Positions 1 to 9,003 of a stretch of DNA of 38,346 nt are shown piece by piece (within the stretch, counting starts at the first letter, position 1; each line of letters begins with the position of its first letter). Source of the DNA: a virus; IMG/VR virus record IMGVR_UViG_3300008107_000401, positions 1 through 38,346 of that record; one strand, written 5' to 3'. The notes below the pieces were generated by a model. The model saw nothing but the letters and a program-made list of their open reading frames with translations, was not told where the DNA came from and did no database searches. Both the position numbers and the translations under genes were made by a program.

Positions 1-1
1 A

Positions 2-127
2 TGTTGGAAAAAATTACAAAATGAAACAGATTTACCATGTAAACTAAATAAATATTTGCCTTGGGTAGATGATTCTGTTATAGTTAAAAAAAACAATGGA
101 AAAAATAGTTTTAATATCTCATTTTGA
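2..127 (+). CDS. 3' end of an unidentified gene (partial)
   Basis: An open frame of 41 codons enters from the left edge and ends at TGA 125-127. It overlaps the start of the next gene by 32 bases. The fragment contains a protein-like stretch (KYLPWVDDSVIVKK) but no recognisable domain. The following genes are glycosyltransferases and methyltransferases on the same strand, so it probably belongs to the same cassette; that is inference. It could also be a chance open frame, since no start lies in the window. Confidence 0.4.
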   Translation, partial: CWKKLQNETDLPCKLNKYLPWVDDSVIVKKNNGKNSFNISF

Positions 128-725
128 TTCAAATATTAATTGGTTAAATCAAATAAATGTACCGTTTGTTGTTTATTCTAAATCTATAAAAAATGAAAAT
201 TTTATAGATTTTAATAAAGGACAAGAAATTCCAATGTATTTAAAATTTATTATAGATTGGTATGATAAATTACCAGATAAAATTTTATTTTATCATGATC
301 ATTTAAATTCGCCTCATCAAGATTTCGATTCCGTCTTTATTATAAATAATGTTAATTGGGATTTAGATGATTATTTCTCGGTTAATAAAAGAGATTGGTA
401 TCAGACCATGAATAAATTTTCTAAAATAGAACCAAACGGAATAAATTGGATAAACGAAAATTGGTATCTTTTTGAAAACCACTTACCAAAACAGAATGAA
501 TTTGGTTTTTATAGTGGAGCGCAATTTGTAATAAACAAAGAATTGATTTTGCAATATGATAAGTCTTATTATAAATACTTATATAATTGGATAAAACAAA
601 CGGATTTATCCAATTATATAACTAGTAGAATATTTGAATATACATGGCATTACCTTTTTACAAAAAACCCAATAGAAAAAAAATATAATATTGAAAAAAT
701 TTTATTAACTAATAAAAAAAAATAA
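96..725 (+). CDS. DUF3431-like protein, probable glycan-related enzyme
   Basis: This 209-residue protein resembles the DUF3431 family. Residues 39-70 carry the family's N-x-G-x-E ... YL-x-FI ... Y-x-x-LPD ... F pattern (NKGQEIPMYLKFII, then LPDKILFYHDH). Residues 138-149 read FYSGAQFVINKE and 180-188 read FEYTWHYLF, both typical of the C-terminal half. The family is of uncertain biochemistry but often sits beside glycosyltransferases, as here. The ATG at 96 opens a beta-strand-like start (EKIVLISHF) and has no Shine-Dalgarno sequence. No signal peptide or membrane segment is seen. Family membership is fairly secure; function in surface-glycan modification is inferred from the neighbours. Confidence 0.72.
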   Translation: MEKIVLISHFDSNINWLNQINVPFVVYSKSIKNENFIDFNKGQEIPMYLKFIIDWYDKLPDKILFYHDHLNSPHQDFDSVFIINNVNWDLDDYFSVNKRDWYQTMNKFSKIEPNGINWINENWYLFENHLPKQNEFGFYSGAQFVINKELILQYDKSYYKYLYNWIKQTDLSNYITSRIFEYTWHYLFTKNPIEKKYNIEKILLTNKKK

Positions 726-758
726 ATATAAAATACCTAAACCATAAAAACGGAACTT

Positions 759-788
759 TTGAATACAGCATGACATATATTTTATAAT
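759..788 (+). promoter_or_regulatory. candidate sigma70-like promoter before the GT25-like gene
   Basis: TTGAAT (759-764) and TATAAT (783-788) are separated by 18 nt. The start codon at 810 is 21 nt beyond the -10 box. A second TATAAT at 802-807 has no matching -35 box. The match is by eye in AT-rich DNA, so a chance match is possible. Confidence 0.35.
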
Positions 789-809
789 AAAAAAACTTAA
801 TTATAATCA

Positions 810-1424
810 ATGAAATTACCAATATATATATTGCATCATAACTTGTTAAAATACAGAAAAACTTTTCTTTTAGATTTTTTTGATAAAAATAAATTAACAT
901 TTCCTATACACTGGGAAGAAAGATTTTTGCCCGAAGAAATTTTAAACACATCCAAAAATTTTAATATTTCTTTAAAAGAAATGTCTTTATCATTAAAACA
1001 TGAAAATACATTGATTAATCAGCTTGAACAGAATATAGAAACTATTATTATTTTTGAAGATGATATAGATGTAAACAGCATAGATAATTTGCAAGAATAT
1101 CTTAATAAATGTTTTTCAGAGTTTAAAGAAAATAAAGCAGATATATTATGGTTGGGAGGAACAAAATTACTTGATGTTCCCAGTAGCATGATTGAAAATG
1201 GAAAATATTGTTATTTTTCCTCCAAATTTACTAGTAGATGTACACATGCTTATATGATATCTTTAAAAGCTGCTAATATTGTTTTAAAAAATTATCATTA
1301 TAATTTACCAGTAGACCATTTATACAACGAAATAATAAAAAAAACTAATTTAATATCAGGATGGACTTCTCCATTTCTTTCACAAAAAACCGTAGACGGG
1401 ATTTGGAACTCTTCTATTAGATAA
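810..1424 (+). CDS. glycosyltransferase family 25-like protein
   Basis: This 204-residue protein has the hallmarks of GT25 (LPS-type galactosyl/glucosyl transferases). It starts with a short strand (LPIYILHHN), has SLSLKHENTL at 59-68, the acidic IIIFEDDID at 79-87, DILWLGG at 111-117, THAYMISLKAA at 145-155 and PVDHLYNEI at 167-175. The EDD region is the expected nucleotide-sugar/metal site. The C-terminus ends in DGIWNSSIR, like the Q...S-I ending of the family. It probably transfers a sugar to a surface glycan or phage-specified acceptor; the substrate cannot be read. It is the second gene of the left-end glycan cassette and has no Shine-Dalgarno sequence. Confidence 0.8.
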   Translation: MKLPIYILHHNLLKYRKTFLLDFFDKNKLTFPIHWEERFLPEEILNTSKNFNISLKEMSLSLKHENTLINQLEQNIETIIIFEDDIDVNSIDNLQEYLNKCFSEFKENKADILWLGGTKLLDVPSSMIENGKYCYFSSKFTSRCTHAYMISLKAANIVLKNYHYNLPVDHLYNEIIKKTNLISGWTSPFLSQKTVDGIWNSSIR

Positions 1425-1432
1425 TAATAAAT

Positions 1433-1461
1433 TTGACTTTTTCTTTTTATTATTGTATTTT
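1433..1461 (+). promoter_or_regulatory. candidate sigma70-like promoter before the DXD glycosyltransferase
   Basis: TTGACT (1433-1438) and TATTTT (1456-1461) are 17 nt apart, in the 54-nt gap between two genes. The start at 1479 lies 17 nt beyond the -10 box. The -35 box is good and the -10 box weak. Confidence 0.3.
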
Positions 1462-1478
1462 ATATTAAATAAAAAAAT

Positions 1479-2084
1479 ATGATAGAAGCTTATTCTTACG
1501 CTTATAATTCTTTATCAAAAGATGTTTTAATTTATCAAAAACAAATTTTTGATAAATTTGATTTACCCATAATACAGATTCAAGATAATTTAAACCATGG
1601 GCAATTTTTAACACATATTCTCAACACATCCAAGTCAAAATATGTTATGTTTTTTGATGCTGATGCTATCCCCTTAACTAAAAATTTTTACAATATAGTA
1701 TTAGAAGAGTTAGAAAAAGAAAAGTGTATAATTGGAATGGAACAAACAGGTATGCCTCGATATCATATTTATGCTGGTCCAGCATGTTTAGCCATGCCCG
1801 TGTCTTTATACTCAGAGATTAATTATCCTTGTTTGAATCAAACATTTAGAAGTGATATTGGGGAAGAAATTACTTGGTGTTGTGAGGAGAGAGCTATACC
1901 AGTAAAATTTTTAAAAATTTCACATGTGGAAAGTCCAAAGTGGAGATTGGGGTATGATAGAGAATTTGGAATAGGTTCTACATACTCTTACAAAAATCAA
2001 GATGTATTATATCATCAATTTGAAATACGATTAAATACACATAATTTTATAAAAAAATGCATAAATATCTTAGAAAATAAATAA
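1479..2084 (+). CDS. small GT-A-like glycosyltransferase
   Basis: This 201-residue protein has a GT-A-type sugar-nucleotide/metal motif, YVMFFDADAIPL (55-66) with D60-A-D62. It is preceded by a short Rossmann-like half and followed by a region with several aromatic and Cys residues (ITWCCEERAIPV). It is shorter than typical GT2 enzymes (about 250-300 residues), so it may be a minimal transferase. The neighbours (GT25-like upstream, two methyltransferases downstream) support a role in building or decorating a glycan. Donor and acceptor are unknown. The ATG at 1479 is the first start after the previous stop and lies in an A-rich context without Shine-Dalgarno. Confidence 0.65.
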   Translation: MIEAYSYAYNSLSKDVLIYQKQIFDKFDLPIIQIQDNLNHGQFLTHILNTSKSKYVMFFDADAIPLTKNFYNIVLEELEKEKCIIGMEQTGMPRYHIYAGPACLAMPVSLYSEINYPCLNQTFRSDIGEEITWCCEERAIPVKFLKISHVESPKWRLGYDREFGIGSTYSYKNQDVLYHQFEIRLNTHNFIKKCINILENK

Positions 2085-2087
2085 AAA

Positions 2088-2696
2088 ATGAAAACATTAA
2101 CAGAACTAGGTTTATATTACAATACAGATAAAGCAACATACCACCATTTTACAGAAATTTATGAAACATATTTTTCTACATTAAAAGAAAAAAAATTAAA
2201 TATTTTAGAGATTGGAATTTTTAATGGAGGTTCCTTGAGAACTTTAAAAGATTATTTTTATAATTCCAATATATATGGAATAGACTTTGATAGATCTAAA
2301 TGCTTTTCAGAAGATAGAATATTATCAGAATGTGGAGATCAAACAGATATTAATTTTCTTAATAATGTATTCTCAAATGTAAACTTTGATATTATTATAG
2401 ATGATGGAGGTCACACTATGCCTCAACAGCAAATATCACTTGAAACTTTATTACCAAGACTTAAGTCAGATGGAATATACATTCTCGAAGATTTACATAC
2501 TAGTTATTCATATGGTTACGGTTCAGAGAATGATTCTACAACATTGTGTTTGTTGGAAAAATTAAACATCCATGATTCAAATAATCATAGTTTTTTTATA
2601 AAAGATTTACATACAATTCAAGAAAATATTTTAGATGTAAAAATATATTATACCAATGATAAAACATCAGTCACTTCAGTTTTTAAGAAAAAATAA
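2088..2696 (+). CDS. class I SAM-dependent methyltransferase, sugar O-methyltransferase type
   Basis: This 202-residue protein has a Rossmann methyltransferase core. Motif I is ILEIGIFNGGSL (39-50), the acidic residue after beta-2 is in IYGIDFD (62-68), and post-motif residues include DIIIDDGGHT (101-110) and YILEDLHTSY (131-140). The opening pattern TDKATYHHFTEIYETYF (13-29) and the DDGGH/EDLHTSY pair are typical of the macrocin/MycE-like and rhamnosyl O-methyltransferase group that acts on sugars. It starts 4 nt after the preceding gene. Methylation of a glycan made by the adjacent transferases is a reasonable inference. Confidence 0.8.
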   Translation: MKTLTELGLYYNTDKATYHHFTEIYETYFSTLKEKKLNILEIGIFNGGSLRTLKDYFYNSNIYGIDFDRSKCFSEDRILSECGDQTDINFLNNVFSNVNFDIIIDDGGHTMPQQQISLETLLPRLKSDGIYILEDLHTSYSYGYGSENDSTTLCLLEKLNIHDSNNHSFFIKDLHTIQENILDVKIYYTNDKTSVTSVFKKK

Positions 2697-2699
2697 TTT

Positions 2700-3260
2700 A
2701 TGAAACATATATATGAAAATATAAGCGGTTGGTTTACTTTTCCAGAACTATATCGAAATATAGTTTTACTTTATCCTAATAATTCACATTTCGTAGAAGT
2801 TGGAACTTGGCTTGGTCAAAGTGCTGCATATATGGCAGTAGAGATTATTAATTCTAATAAGAATATAAAATTTGACTGTGTAGATACTTGGAAAGGTAGC
2901 GAAGAACATATAAACGAAAAAGTTATTTTACAAGACACTTTATATGAAAATTTTCTATCAAATATAGAACCTGTAAAAAGTGTAGTAAATCCTATAAGAA
3001 ATACCTCTATCGAGGCTTCTAAATTATATGAAGATAATAGTTTAGATTTTGTTTTTTTAGACGCAGCACATGATTATGAAAATGTAAAAAACGATATAGA
3101 TGCATGGTATCCAAAAGTAAAATCCGGTGGTGTATTGGCTGGACATGATTATAGTAGTGCTTGGCACGAAGTTGTACATGCGGTTAATACTTTTTTGAAA
3201 GAAAAGAATTATAGTTTGTATATACAACAGGAACTTTGTTGGGGTATTCTAAAAAAATAA
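2700..3260 (+). CDS. class I SAM-dependent methyltransferase (Methyltransf_24-like)
   Basis: This 186-residue protein has motif I FVEVGTWLGQSA (31-42), an acidic residue after beta-2 in FDCVDTWKG (58-66), LDFVFLDAAHDYENV near 120, and KSGGVLAGHDY further on. The FLDAAHDYENV and GGV-x-GHDY pair is characteristic of the Methyltransf_24 group, often found in glycan and secondary-metabolite clusters. It is a different family from its neighbour, so the two probably modify different positions. It starts 4 nt after the preceding gene, suggesting a common transcript. The acceptor is unknown. Confidence 0.78.
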   Translation: MKHIYENISGWFTFPELYRNIVLLYPNNSHFVEVGTWLGQSAAYMAVEIINSNKNIKFDCVDTWKGSEEHINEKVILQDTLYENFLSNIEPVKSVVNPIRNTSIEASKLYEDNSLDFVFLDAAHDYENVKNDIDAWYPKVKSGGVLAGHDYSSAWHEVVHAVNTFLKEKNYSLYIQQELCWGILKK

Positions 3261-3266
3261 TTTTTA

Positions 3267-5072
3267 GTGAAAAAAATTAAATTTAAAAATCTTTCGATTC
3301 AAAATTTTTTGTCAGTTGGTGAAGAAAAATTAAATTTAAATTTTCAACAAGGAATTAATTTAATTACAGGTATCAATAATGACAAAGACAGTAAAAATGG
3401 ATGTGGTAAAACGACAATTCTAGATGCTTTATATTGGTCTATCTTTGGAAATACTATTAGAGATATTAAAAAAGATAAAATAGTACATAATCATTCCGAT
3501 TCAAAATGTAAAGTTGATTTGTTTTTTTCTATATCGGATAATGATAAAAATGAAATTGAATATAAGATTGAAAGGTCTTTAAATCCAAGCAAGGTGTCTT
3601 TATTCAAGAAAGAAGAAGACACAACATATTCTACTATTCAAAAAACAGACGAAGCTATTAGAGAGCTTATAGGAGCAAACGAAGAGTTGTTTAGAAACTC
3701 TATCGTAATGTCATTGGACAACACTCTTCCTTTTATGGCTCAAAAGAAAGTAGAAAAAAGAAAATTTATTGAAAGTATTCTTCAAATAAATGTTTTTAGT
3801 GAAATGCTTTCAAAAGTTAGACAAGATTACAATGATTCTAAGAAAGAATATGATATTTTTACAAACCAATTTACAGACAAGCAAAGAACTATTTCTTTTT
3901 TAAAAGAACAACAGCAAAAAGAAATAGAAAACAAACAAAACAAGATAAATTTAATTCAAGAAAAGATAAAAGAAACAGAAAATAAACTCAAAGAAAACAA
4001 AAGTACTGAATTATTAAACCAAAAAACAAAATTAGAGAGTTCTTTGACTAAAACAGATGAAGCAATTCAAAAGATCGAGAAAAAAATAACAGAAATATCT
4101 GATTCTTTATTGGAAAAAACGAAGGTAGAAACAAGAATCCAAAATGAAATTGAAACATTTGAAAAAAATATCAAATCTTTTAAAAATAAAACAGGTAATT
4201 GTCCAACATGTAAAAGGAAATTGTCTGATGAGAATGATGAATCAATCAAAACTCACATAGAAGAATTACAAATCCAAATAAAACAAAAAGAAGAAGAATT
4301 TAACAATGCAATTTCTGAAAAAAACAAAATAGTTACAGAAAGAACAAATACTTCAAAGAAAAAAACAGAATTAACACTTCTTTGCAATGATTTGAAGACA
4401 AAAATTAATAAATTACAAATTTCTATACAAGAAAACAACAATTTAAGTCAAAAAATAGAAGAACTAAACATTTCAATAACCGAAATCCAAAATGAAAAGT
4501 CTTCCTATATCGAAAAAATAGAAGAATTTGAAAAAGAAATCAAAACTCTCGAAGAAAAGTTAACAAATCAGCAAAAACAACTCAATATTTTAGAAAATTC
4601 CAAATTAATTGTTTCAGAAGAGGGTGTTAAGACACATATTATTAAAAAACTTCTTGTTTTCTTCAATAATAAATTGAATTTTTATCTTAAAAAATTAGAA
4701 GCACCTTGTACATGTACCTTTGATGAATATTTTGACGAAACAATTACAAATGAGAACAAAAAAGAATGTTCTTATTTTAATTTTAGTGGAGGAGAACGGA
4801 AAAGAATAGACCTAGCTATTCTTTTTACATTTCAAGACATACTAAAATCACAGTCCGGTATATATTATTCACTTAATATGTATGATGAATTGTTTGATTC
4901 TGCTCTGGATGAAGCAGGAGCAAATAAAGTTTTAGAAATATTGAGAGAAAAAACAGAAAAATACAATGAATCCGTGTATATTATATCACATAATTCTGCT
5001 GTATCTAAGAATAACATAGATAACACAATTCAGCTACAAAAAAATCAAGGTAAAACAACAATAGTAATTTGA
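3267..5072 (+). CDS. 46: gp46-like recombination nuclease ATPase subunit (SbcC/Rad50 family)
   Basis: This 601-residue protein matches T4 gp46 (560 residues), the ATPase partner of the gp47 nuclease in recombination-dependent replication and DNA end processing. The Walker A motif is NGCGKTT (44-50). A long Lys/Glu/Gln-rich coiled coil spans about 190-470 and is broken by a zinc hook with CPTC at 312-315. The ABC signature FSGGERKRID is at 506-515 and the Walker B region LNMYDELFD at 536-544. Translation starts at GTG 3267, six bases after the preceding stop; the resulting N-terminus (KKIKFKNLSIQNFLSVG) is typical of the family. No gp47 gene is present in the window. Confidence 0.95.
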   Translation: MKKIKFKNLSIQNFLSVGEEKLNLNFQQGINLITGINNDKDSKNGCGKTTILDALYWSIFGNTIRDIKKDKIVHNHSDSKCKVDLFFSISDNDKNEIEYKIERSLNPSKVSLFKKEEDTTYSTIQKTDEAIRELIGANEELFRNSIVMSLDNTLPFMAQKKVEKRKFIESILQINVFSEMLSKVRQDYNDSKKEYDIFTNQFTDKQRTISFLKEQQQKEIENKQNKINLIQEKIKETENKLKENKSTELLNQKTKLESSLTKTDEAIQKIEKKITEISDSLLEKTKVETRIQNEIETFEKNIKSFKNKTGNCPTCKRKLSDENDESIKTHIEELQIQIKQKEEEFNNAISEKNKIVTERTNTSKKKTELTLLCNDLKTKINKLQISIQENNNLSQKIEELNISITEIQNEKSSYIEKIEEFEKEIKTLEEKLTNQQKQLNILENSKLIVSEEGVKTHIIKKLLVFFNNKLNFYLKKLEAPCTCTFDEYFDETITNENKKECSYFNFSGGERKRIDLAILFTFQDILKSQSGIYYSLNMYDELFDSALDEAGANKVLEILREKTEKYNESVYIISHNSAVSKNNIDNTIQLQKNQGKTTIVI

Positions 5073-5096
5073 TTTTTATAAAATATTTGATATAAT
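5069..5096 (+). promoter_or_regulatory. candidate sigma70-like promoter before the GT-B gene
   Basis: TTGATT (5069-5074) and a perfect TATAAT (5091-5096) are 16 nt apart. The start codon at 5105 is only 8 nt beyond the -10 box, so the predicted leader is at most a few bases. The -35 box overlaps the end of gene 46. Confidence 0.45.
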
Positions 5097-5104
5097 ATAT
5101 AAAT

Positions 5105-6406
5105 ATGGCATTGAAAATAAAAAAAGAAGAAAACTTAAATAAAAGAGTTACATACGGGTTTTCTGTTGTTAGAAAAGAAATTCCACTCCCGCCTGTAGGA
5201 ACAAATCATAATTTATTAAATTATTTTTATATCCATCTTTTTCCGGTAAACATTCCAGCACCAGCACCTATCGAAATGCCAGAAGCAAATCTTCCTAGAG
5301 TCTTAAATTATTATGCCGACTATGGTGGTTGTGGATATTGGAGAATGATATGGCCTGAGTATCTTTTAAATTTTTATCAAAAGGCTGTTTGCTCTGGTAT
5401 GACACAAATGATCCTTGATGTTAGGTTTTATCAATCTTTAAAGGCTGTTAGATTTCAAAGACAGGCAACAGAACATCAATTGGCCTTTATTAAAGAACTT
5501 AATAAGATTAAAAAAGATTTTGGTCTTAGATTGTTATATGAAGTTGATGATATTGTCTTCAGAGAAGACATTCCTGATTACAACAGATGTAAAGATGCGT
5601 TTAATGATGATAAGATTGTAAAAAATATTCTAGAAATCATAGGAATGATGGATGAAATGACCGTTACGTGTCAGTTCATGAAAGATTATTATATAGAAAA
5701 AACAGGAAACAAAAATATAACAGTTATTCCTAATTATGCACCAAAATTTTGGCTTGATAAGCTATATAATGCAGAAAAACTTCTTAAAAACTTTGAGAAA
5801 AATAAAAAAAGACCAAGAGTTCTTTATTCTGGATCAGGTACACATATAGATGTATTGAATAGAACAGGAATGAAAGATGATTTTAATCATGTAGTGGACG
5901 AAATCATCAAAGCAAGGAAAAAATTTAAGTTTGTATGGAAGGGTTGTTACCCATTAGCAGTAAAACCGTTCATAGATAACGGAGAAATGGAATATTTGGA
6001 CTGGTCTGTGTTACCAGAATACCCACAGGGGTTGGTTGATGCTAATTGCAATGTTACATTTGCACCATTGATTGATAACATCTTTAACAAATCAAAGAGT
6101 AATATTAAAATGATAGAATCGGGTGCTCTTGGAATGCCTGGTGCATACCAAGACATGTGTACGTATGAATTGTCACCGAATAAATTTAAGTCAGGAAAAG
6201 ATTTGATTGGTCTTTTGGAGCATATGACATCAGATGTGAACATTTATATGAAAGAATCCAAAAAAGCCAGAGAATTTGCAGAAACAATGTGGTTAGAAGA
6301 CCATATGGATCTATACGAAGGTCTTTACTTGACTGGTTGGGGTTCAAAAGAAAGAAATGAACAATATCCGAACTTGATTTTACTAAATAAAGATCAGATA
6401 ATGTAA
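5105..6406 (+). CDS. GT-B fold glycosyltransferase
   Basis: This 433-residue protein looks like a GT4-type retaining transferase. The N-terminal half includes a nucleotide-fold-like region with LRLLYEVDD (141-149). The C-terminal donor-binding half begins with RPRVLYSGSGTH (236-247) and carries the typical motif APLIDNIFNKSKSNIKMIES (320-339) followed by GALGMP (340-345), where the conserved Glu of the family falls at 338. It sits between gp46 and DNA polymerase rather than in the glycan cassette, 9 nt before gene 43. Its role could be surface-glycan synthesis or glucosylation of modified DNA bases as in T4; no hydroxymethylase is in the window, so the second idea is only speculation. Confidence 0.72.
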   Translation: MALKIKKEENLNKRVTYGFSVVRKEIPLPPVGTNHNLLNYFYIHLFPVNIPAPAPIEMPEANLPRVLNYYADYGGCGYWRMIWPEYLLNFYQKAVCSGMTQMILDVRFYQSLKAVRFQRQATEHQLAFIKELNKIKKDFGLRLLYEVDDIVFREDIPDYNRCKDAFNDDKIVKNILEIIGMMDEMTVTCQFMKDYYIEKTGNKNITVIPNYAPKFWLDKLYNAEKLLKNFEKNKKRPRVLYSGSGTHIDVLNRTGMKDDFNHVVDEIIKARKKFKFVWKGCYPLAVKPFIDNGEMEYLDWSVLPEYPQGLVDANCNVTFAPLIDNIFNKSKSNIKMIESGALGMPGAYQDMCTYELSPNKFKSGKDLIGLLEHMTSDVNIYMKESKKAREFAETMWLEDHMDLYEGLYLTGWGSKERNEQYPNLILLNKDQIM

Positions 6407-6414
6407 GCCAAATC

Positions 6415-9003
6415 ATGGCTTATCGAAATATAGCATATAATAACCAAGAAGGTTGTATTCATTTATGGACTTGGGATGAAGACGGCAATAGAGTAAAATA
6501 TGAAACAAGTTACGAACCCAGTTTATATATTGAAAGTAATGAAAAAAACGATGCACTTTCTATTTTTAACACACAGTTAAAAAAACTTACATTTAAAAAC
6601 AATTATTACAGGAATAAGTTTGTAAATGAAACCCCTATAAAAAGAATTTTTCAAAATTTGAATGTAGAACAGGATTTTTTAATTAATACATTCAGAGAGG
6701 ATGAAAAAAAGAATGATTTATCAGGATTTCCTTTAAAAATCTACTTTTGGGACATTGAAACTTACAGCCCAAATGGATTTCCAGAACCTTCTAAGGCAGA
6801 AGACCCTATAAATTTAATAACAATTTATGATTCATTAAAGAAAAAATATTATAGTTGGGGTACAAAGAAATATTCTTCAAAAGAATCAAATGAAATTTAT
6901 TACTTTTGTGAAAATGAATATGAATTACTAGAAAAATTTCTTCAATTTTGGGAAAAAGATCCACCAGATATAATGTGTGGATGGAATACAGAAACTTTCG
7001 ATGTTCCTTATCTAATAAACAGAATAAAACAATTTAAAGGAGATGAATATACCAGACTTTCTCCTATTCAGAATGTGTATTGTAGAGAAGGTGTTGTTAT
7101 AAACAAATATAACAAGCCATTTGACAAGTGGTATATATCAGGAGTTTCAAATTTGGACTACATGATTATATATAAAGCATTCTCAAGAGGAGATTCTGAA
7201 TCATATAGTCTTAATTTTATTGCAGAAAAAGAATTAAAAGAAGGAAAAATTGACTTTGGAACAGGAAATTTAGCAGAATTAGCTAATTCTGATTGGGATA
7301 CCTTTGTAAGATACAACATCCAAGACGTAAGACTTCTTGTAAAACTCGAAGAAACATTAAAATACTTGGACTTGGTTAGAAACTTGTCATATAAAGGATT
7401 TATTCCTTTTGAGAAAGCAACAGGAAAGGTTTCGATGATTACAGGAGCAATCGCGCACGAAGCATTATTACAAGGCAAAATGATTCCTACATTTAAATCA
7501 GATCATGAAAAACAAGAATATGTGGGGGGTTATGTACATGATCCAGAAAGAGGATTACAAAAGTCATTAGTTAGTTATGATGCTAATAGTCTATATCCAA
7601 ACACTATTATAACTTTAAATATATCACCCGAAACTAAAATAGGAAAAATTTTAGAAAAGACAGAAAATGAATACAAATTATATTTAATAAATGGAAAAAT
7701 AATTTCTTTATCAAAGGAAAAATTTTTAAAACTAGTTGATAAAGAAAAAATTTGTATTTCAGATTATGATGTTTTATATACACAAAAAACAAAAGGAGTA
7801 GTGCCTTCTTATATTGATAAATTATATAAACAAAGAGTAGATGCCAAAAATGAAATGCAAAAATATCAGAAAAAACTTTCTGATGTAACCGAAAAGGGTG
7901 AAAAGCAAAAAATTAAACAAAAAATCCAAGATTTGGATACTCAACAAAATGTTTACAAACTTGTTTTGAACTCTATTTATGGAACTTTTGCTCAAAAATT
8001 TTCACCACTTTATGATATAGATCATTCAGCCAGTGTAACAATGACTGGTCAATCTGTAATTAAAAAGGCATCTGATATTGTTTATGATTACATGAAAGAA
8101 AATGGATTTACTGGTGAAAAAAGCGGTGTCTATCTTTATTCTGATACAGATAGTATTTTTTTTACAATAGATCCTCTGTTAAAAAATCAAAACGCATCAC
8201 TCCTGGACAATAAAAACAATGTAACACCAATTGCAAAAAAAATAATAGACGAAATAGATCAAAATTTAAACAAAGAAATTATTGATTGGTCAAAACAGAA
8301 ACATAATTCAATAGATCCAAGGTTTGTGTTTAAAAGAGAAACAATTTGTGATAAAGGATTATTTCTTGAGAAAAAAATGTACATTCTTCATGTAATTGAC
8401 AAGGAGGGGACAGTACCAAAAAAACCTTTTGTTTATAAAGGCGTCGAATTAGCGAAATCAACAATGTCGGGTGAAGTTAAGGATTTGATCAGAAATGTTG
8501 TTGAGTCTATTATTTTATCAGAAGATAAAAAAGAATCCGATAACATTTTTATAGATTCATATAAAAAATTTTTAGAAATGGATACTAATTTAATATCTAC
8601 AAGAAAAAAAATTACAGATATTACAAAGTATGAATCTAGAACAGTTGGTTTTAAAACACCAAAAGGAACACCTAATCATGTAAAAGCATCAATATTTTTC
8701 AATAATCTTTTGAAAAATTACAATATAGAACATTTATATGAAAAAATTTCTAGTGGAAACAAGGTTAAAATTTTTTATGTTTCTAAAAACAAATATAACA
8801 TAAATGTTATTTCTTATAATGAAATATTTCCAGAAGAGATAAAAAAAGATATTGTTCCTGATTACGAAAAGATGTTTAAAAAAACTGTATCTCCTCCATT
8901 AGAAAGAATTTATTCATGTATAGGATGGAATTTCCCTTCTCTTACTTGTAATTATGAAACAGATATAACATCTCTTTTTTTAGAAGATTCTGATGAATTA
9001 TAA
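6415..9003 (+). CDS. 43: DNA polymerase, family B (gp43-like)
   Basis: This 862-residue replicative polymerase has proofreading 3'-5' exonuclease activity and compares with 898 residues in T4. Exo I is FWDIETY (D113, E115), Exo II NTETFD (191-196) and Exo III YNIQD (300-304). Polymerase motif A is YDANSLYPN (388-396), motif B KLVLNSIYG (515-523) and motif C YSDTDS (575-580). All catalytic acids are present, so the enzyme should be active. The start at 6415 lies 8 nt after the previous stop, without Shine-Dalgarno. It would work with the gp45-like clamp and gp32 encoded downstream. Confidence 0.98.
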   Translation: MAYRNIAYNNQEGCIHLWTWDEDGNRVKYETSYEPSLYIESNEKNDALSIFNTQLKKLTFKNNYYRNKFVNETPIKRIFQNLNVEQDFLINTFREDEKKNDLSGFPLKIYFWDIETYSPNGFPEPSKAEDPINLITIYDSLKKKYYSWGTKKYSSKESNEIYYFCENEYELLEKFLQFWEKDPPDIMCGWNTETFDVPYLINRIKQFKGDEYTRLSPIQNVYCREGVVINKYNKPFDKWYISGVSNLDYMIIYKAFSRGDSESYSLNFIAEKELKEGKIDFGTGNLAELANSDWDTFVRYNIQDVRLLVKLEETLKYLDLVRNLSYKGFIPFEKATGKVSMITGAIAHEALLQGKMIPTFKSDHEKQEYVGGYVHDPERGLQKSLVSYDANSLYPNTIITLNISPETKIGKILEKTENEYKLYLINGKIISLSKEKFLKLVDKEKICISDYDVLYTQKTKGVVPSYIDKLYKQRVDAKNEMQKYQKKLSDVTEKGEKQKIKQKIQDLDTQQNVYKLVLNSIYGTFAQKFSPLYDIDHSASVTMTGQSVIKKASDIVYDYMKENGFTGEKSGVYLYSDTDSIFFTIDPLLKNQNASLLDNKNNVTPIAKKIIDEIDQNLNKEIIDWSKQKHNSIDPRFVFKRETICDKGLFLEKKMYILHVIDKEGTVPKKPFVYKGVELAKSTMSGEVKDLIRNVVESIILSEDKKESDNIFIDSYKKFLEMDTNLISTRKKITDITKYESRTVGFKTPKGTPNHVKASIFFNNLLKNYNIEHLYEKISSGNKVKIFYVSKNKYNINVISYNEIFPEEIKKDIVPDYEKMFKKTVSPPLERIYSCIGWNFPSLTCNYETDITSLFLEDSDEL

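Noticed and set aside
1423-1455. AT-only inverted repeat (AATAATAAA with TTTATTATT) after the GT25-like gene
   Set aside because: There are no G-C pairs in the stem, so a terminator call is not supportable.
5554-5570. 7-bp hairpin in the GT-B gene
   Set aside because: It is short, in coding sequence, and expected by chance.
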